In this document: one piece after another, positions 44,365-46,008 of the stretch
How the letters are laid out: each line of letters begins with the position of its first letter
Numbering within the stretch: position 1 is the stretch's first letter
Assembly: GCA_030152565.1 (NCBI GenBank)
Contig: JASLJE010000034.1
Location: 1 to 46,008 of the forward strand
DNA from: Peptoniphilaceae bacterium
GTDB taxonomy: Bacteria; Bacillota; Clostridia; Tissierellales; Peptoniphilaceae
Direction: 5' to 3'
Length of the DNA stretch: 46,008 bases
Notes under the pieces: model-generated
What the model was told of the DNA's origin: nothing
What the model saw: the letters and a program-made list of their open reading frames with translations, nothing else
The model's database searches: none
Program-made: the position numbers and the translations under genes

Positions 44365-45636
44365 ATGAAAAAACTTAGAAGGCTTAATTTTATTCTACTT
44401 ATTCTAGCTGGTTTATTGGCCTGGCTTTTATTTTTTTATAGTAGGGGAAGGATGGAGCTGGGCTATAGGAAAAACCTTAAGCTGGCCCAGGCCTGCTATG
44501 AAGGAGAACTATATGCTAAAAGTAACTATTATTATGAAAAGATTTTAGAAAAAAAAGAACTTTCATCCATTTATGAAAAAATGGCCCTTAATTATGAAAG
44601 ATTAGAAGACTATCAAAAGGTAGAAGAAATATCTCTTAGGGAGGGGCTAAAGAATAGGAAGGACCTGTCTGATAGCTTAATAAAAATCTATGGGGAAGAG
44701 GAAGACCATGAAGCCTTAAGGACCTATCTTAAAAGATTAAAGAAGGTTGACCAAGATCTTTTCTCCCACTACTTGGAAGAATTTAAAGGAAACTATCAAA
44801 TAAAGACTTATGGCTTTAGTCAGGCAAGGCTAAATAGCTTAAATGATAAATATTTTATAGTGGAAAAAGAAGGGGCTTGGGGAGTTATGGATGAAGACAA
44901 TAAAATGATAGTCAGTCCTATTTACTCCTGGATAGGAGACTTTAAAAGCCTGGATAGGATACCAGTAAGGACGAAAAAAGGACTTTCCTATGTTGACAAG
45001 GAAGGATTTAAACAGGTCAAGATAGAGGGGGGAGAAGACTTGGCTGGCATCTTATCCAATGACTCCTACCTTTTGAAAAAAGATGGAACTTGGGCCAACT
45101 ATGATTTTTTAGGAAGAAAGTTATCTGAGGACTATAGGGATATGGACCTTATAGAAGAAGATATTTTACTTTTAGAAAATGATGGCCTGGTGGCTAGAGA
45201 CCAGCTAAAGGAAAAGGACTATAGCCTGGACTACCTAATGGCTAAGGATGGGAAAAGAAGCTATGAAGACCTTATTGTTCTAGAAGATGGGGAAAAGATA
45301 ATCTATAACTTTGAAAATAAGGCCTATTCTAAAAGATATGACCAGGTAGATTTGGGAAAAGTCATAGCCGTCAAGGTCAAGGGCAAGTGGGGCTATATAG
45401 ATAGGGATTTTAAAGATCTAATTCAATTGGGTTACGATGGAGCCAAGTCTAGCCAGGGACAACTTTTACCGGTAAAAAAGGACCAGACCTGGGGACTAAT
45501 AGATTTAAATAACAATCAGGTGGTCGACTATAATTTTGATGATATAAGTTCACTTAATAGGAGGAATATGGCCTTTGTCAAAAGAGAGGAAGGCTGGGAT
45601 AAATTAGAATTTATACTGGGGGATATGATTGAATAA
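44365..45636 (+). CDS. Membrane-anchored WG-repeat protein of the Tad locus
   Basis: A 423-residue protein with one N-terminal membrane helix (about 9-27), a TPR-like helical region (about 35-140), and at least five WG-type repeats: GAWGVMDEDNKMIVSPIY, GLSYVDKEGFKQV, GTWANYDFLGRKL, GKWGYIDRDFKDLIQLGYD and TWGLIDLNNNQVVDYNFDD. WG repeats form beta-propeller-like surfaces, often outside the cell or at it. It starts 1 bp after the peptidase stop and overlaps the next gene by 8 bp, so it belongs to the Tad operon. Its function is unknown; surface binding is inference. Confidence 0.75.
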   Translation: MKKLRRLNFILLILAGLLAWLLFFYSRGRMELGYRKNLKLAQACYEGELYAKSNYYYEKILEKKELSSIYEKMALNYERLEDYQKVEEISLREGLKNRKDLSDSLIKIYGEEEDHEALRTYLKRLKKVDQDLFSHYLEEFKGNYQIKTYGFSQARLNSLNDKYFIVEKEGAWGVMDEDNKMIVSPIYSWIGDFKSLDRIPVRTKKGLSYVDKEGFKQVKIEGGEDLAGILSNDSYLLKKDGTWANYDFLGRKLSEDYRDMDLIEEDILLLENDGLVARDQLKEKDYSLDYLMAKDGKRSYEDLIVLEDGEKIIYNFENKAYSKRYDQVDLGKVIAVKVKGKWGYIDRDFKDLIQLGYDGAKSSQGQLLPVKKDQTWGLIDLNNNQVVDYNFDDISSLNRRNMAFVKREEGWDKLEFILGDMIE

Positions 45637-46008
45637 AAAAGAAGTGCGGATAAGCTATAAGGGACAAGATCAAGTGTTTCTAAGAAAAATGTTAAGAGGA
45701 AATAAGATAGAAGGTATTTTAGCCTATGGCTATGAGGGGGAAGAATTGTACTATGACCTTAAGGGACTAAGTCCCATCAAGGATTTGCCAGGCCCCTTGG
45801 ATAAGAAGACCTTCAACTATATACTAGGAGAAATTATAAGGACCTGCCAGGGGGCTATGGATTATCTAATCTTTGAAGAGGATTTGATCTTAGACCTGGA
45901 TTATATTTACATGAAGGATAAAAAGATCTATCTCTTGGTCCATCCTGGCCCTAAAAAAACTGGGCTTAGGGACTTATTAGTAGAAATGATGGACTTTTGG
46001 GACTTGTC
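45629..46008 (+). CDS. DUF6382-like protein, N-terminal part, cut by the window edge
   Basis: An open frame runs from TTG 45629 to the edge without a stop (126 codons). The TTG is 6 nt after GGGGG at 45618-45622 and overlaps the WG gene end by 8 bp. The translation begins LNKKEVRISYKGQDQVFLRK and contains YYDLKGLSPIKDLPGPLDKKTF and ILDLDYIYMKDKKIYLLVHPG (with line-internal breaks), a pattern I know from DUF6382, which in Tad loci is often fused to an FHA domain. The second half is outside the window. A GTG at 45645 is an alternative start. The family call is moderate. Confidence 0.6.
   Translation, partial: MNKKEVRISYKGQDQVFLRKMLRGNKIEGILAYGYEGEELYYDLKGLSPIKDLPGPLDKKTFNYILGEIIRTCQGAMDYLIFEEDLILDLDYIYMKDKKIYLLVHPGPKKTGLRDLLVEMMDFWDL

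Overview
The window is a stretch of low-GC, Gram-positive (Firmicutes-type) chromosome. AGA/AGG dominate for arginine, Shine-Dalgarno sites are strong, TTG starts are frequent, and a SAM-I riboswitch, a DinR-type LexA box and a monoderm-style Tad pilus locus without a secretin are all present. EF-Tu, RpoB and the gene set (CofE-like protein without F420 genes, DUF5702/DUF6382 Tad accessories) look most like an anaerobic coccus of the Tissierellia/Peptoniphilaceae (Anaerococcus/Peptoniphilus type). That placement is inference from remembered protein similarity. Every gene I accept lies on the + strand, and I see no rRNA, tRNA, insertion sequence, prophage or CRISPR array.

Layout. (1) 1-2.0 kb: the last two genes of an oligopeptide ABC importer operon (oppD, oppF; AmiE/AmiF-like). 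(2) 2.07-3.5 kb: promoter, SAM-I riboswitch with terminator, metK and its terminator. (3) 3.5-5.6 kb: an MntP-like membrane protein and a radical SAM/SPASM protein of unknown substrate. (4) 5.6-14.2 kb: a tightly packed run of a TetR-family regulator, tRNA adenosine deaminase, dnaE, pfkA, pyk and a CofE-like protein. (5) 14.2-18.6 kb: ftsE-ftsX, a secreted coiled-coil M23 peptidase and an S41 C-terminal processing protease, a cell-wall remodelling cluster. (6) 18.6-23.5 kb: uvrB-uvrA behind a promoter carrying a LexA box. (7) 23.5-35.6 kb: rpoB-rpoC, then rpsL-rpsG-fusA-tuf (str operon) with its own promoter and structured leaders, without the usual rplKAJL block upstream of rpoB. (8) 35.6-36.2 kb: thymidine kinase. 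(9) 36.2 kb to the end: a Tad (type IVb) pilus locus.

The Tad locus encodes a TadZ/CpaE-like protein whose ATP-binding loop is gone, the CpaF ATPase, TadB and TadC platform proteins, a tiny Flp-like pilin, two TadE-like pseudopilins flanking a DUF5702 protein, a prepilin peptidase, a membrane-anchored WG-repeat protein and the start of a DUF6382 protein cut by the window edge. It is the most accessory-like part of the window and the best place to look for new biology. Points of interest are the dead TadZ, the pilin without a canonical cleavage site, and the WG-repeat and DUF6382 partners.

The longest stretch without a gene is the 286 bp between uvrA and rpoB. It holds a terminator, two candidate promoters and an overlapping inverted-repeat cluster. 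Several starts given here are internal to the longest open frame, chosen by Shine-Dalgarno spacing and by where family homology begins (MntP-like, TetR, pfkA, ftsX, M23 peptidase, ctpA, uvrB, rpoB, rpoC, rpsG).
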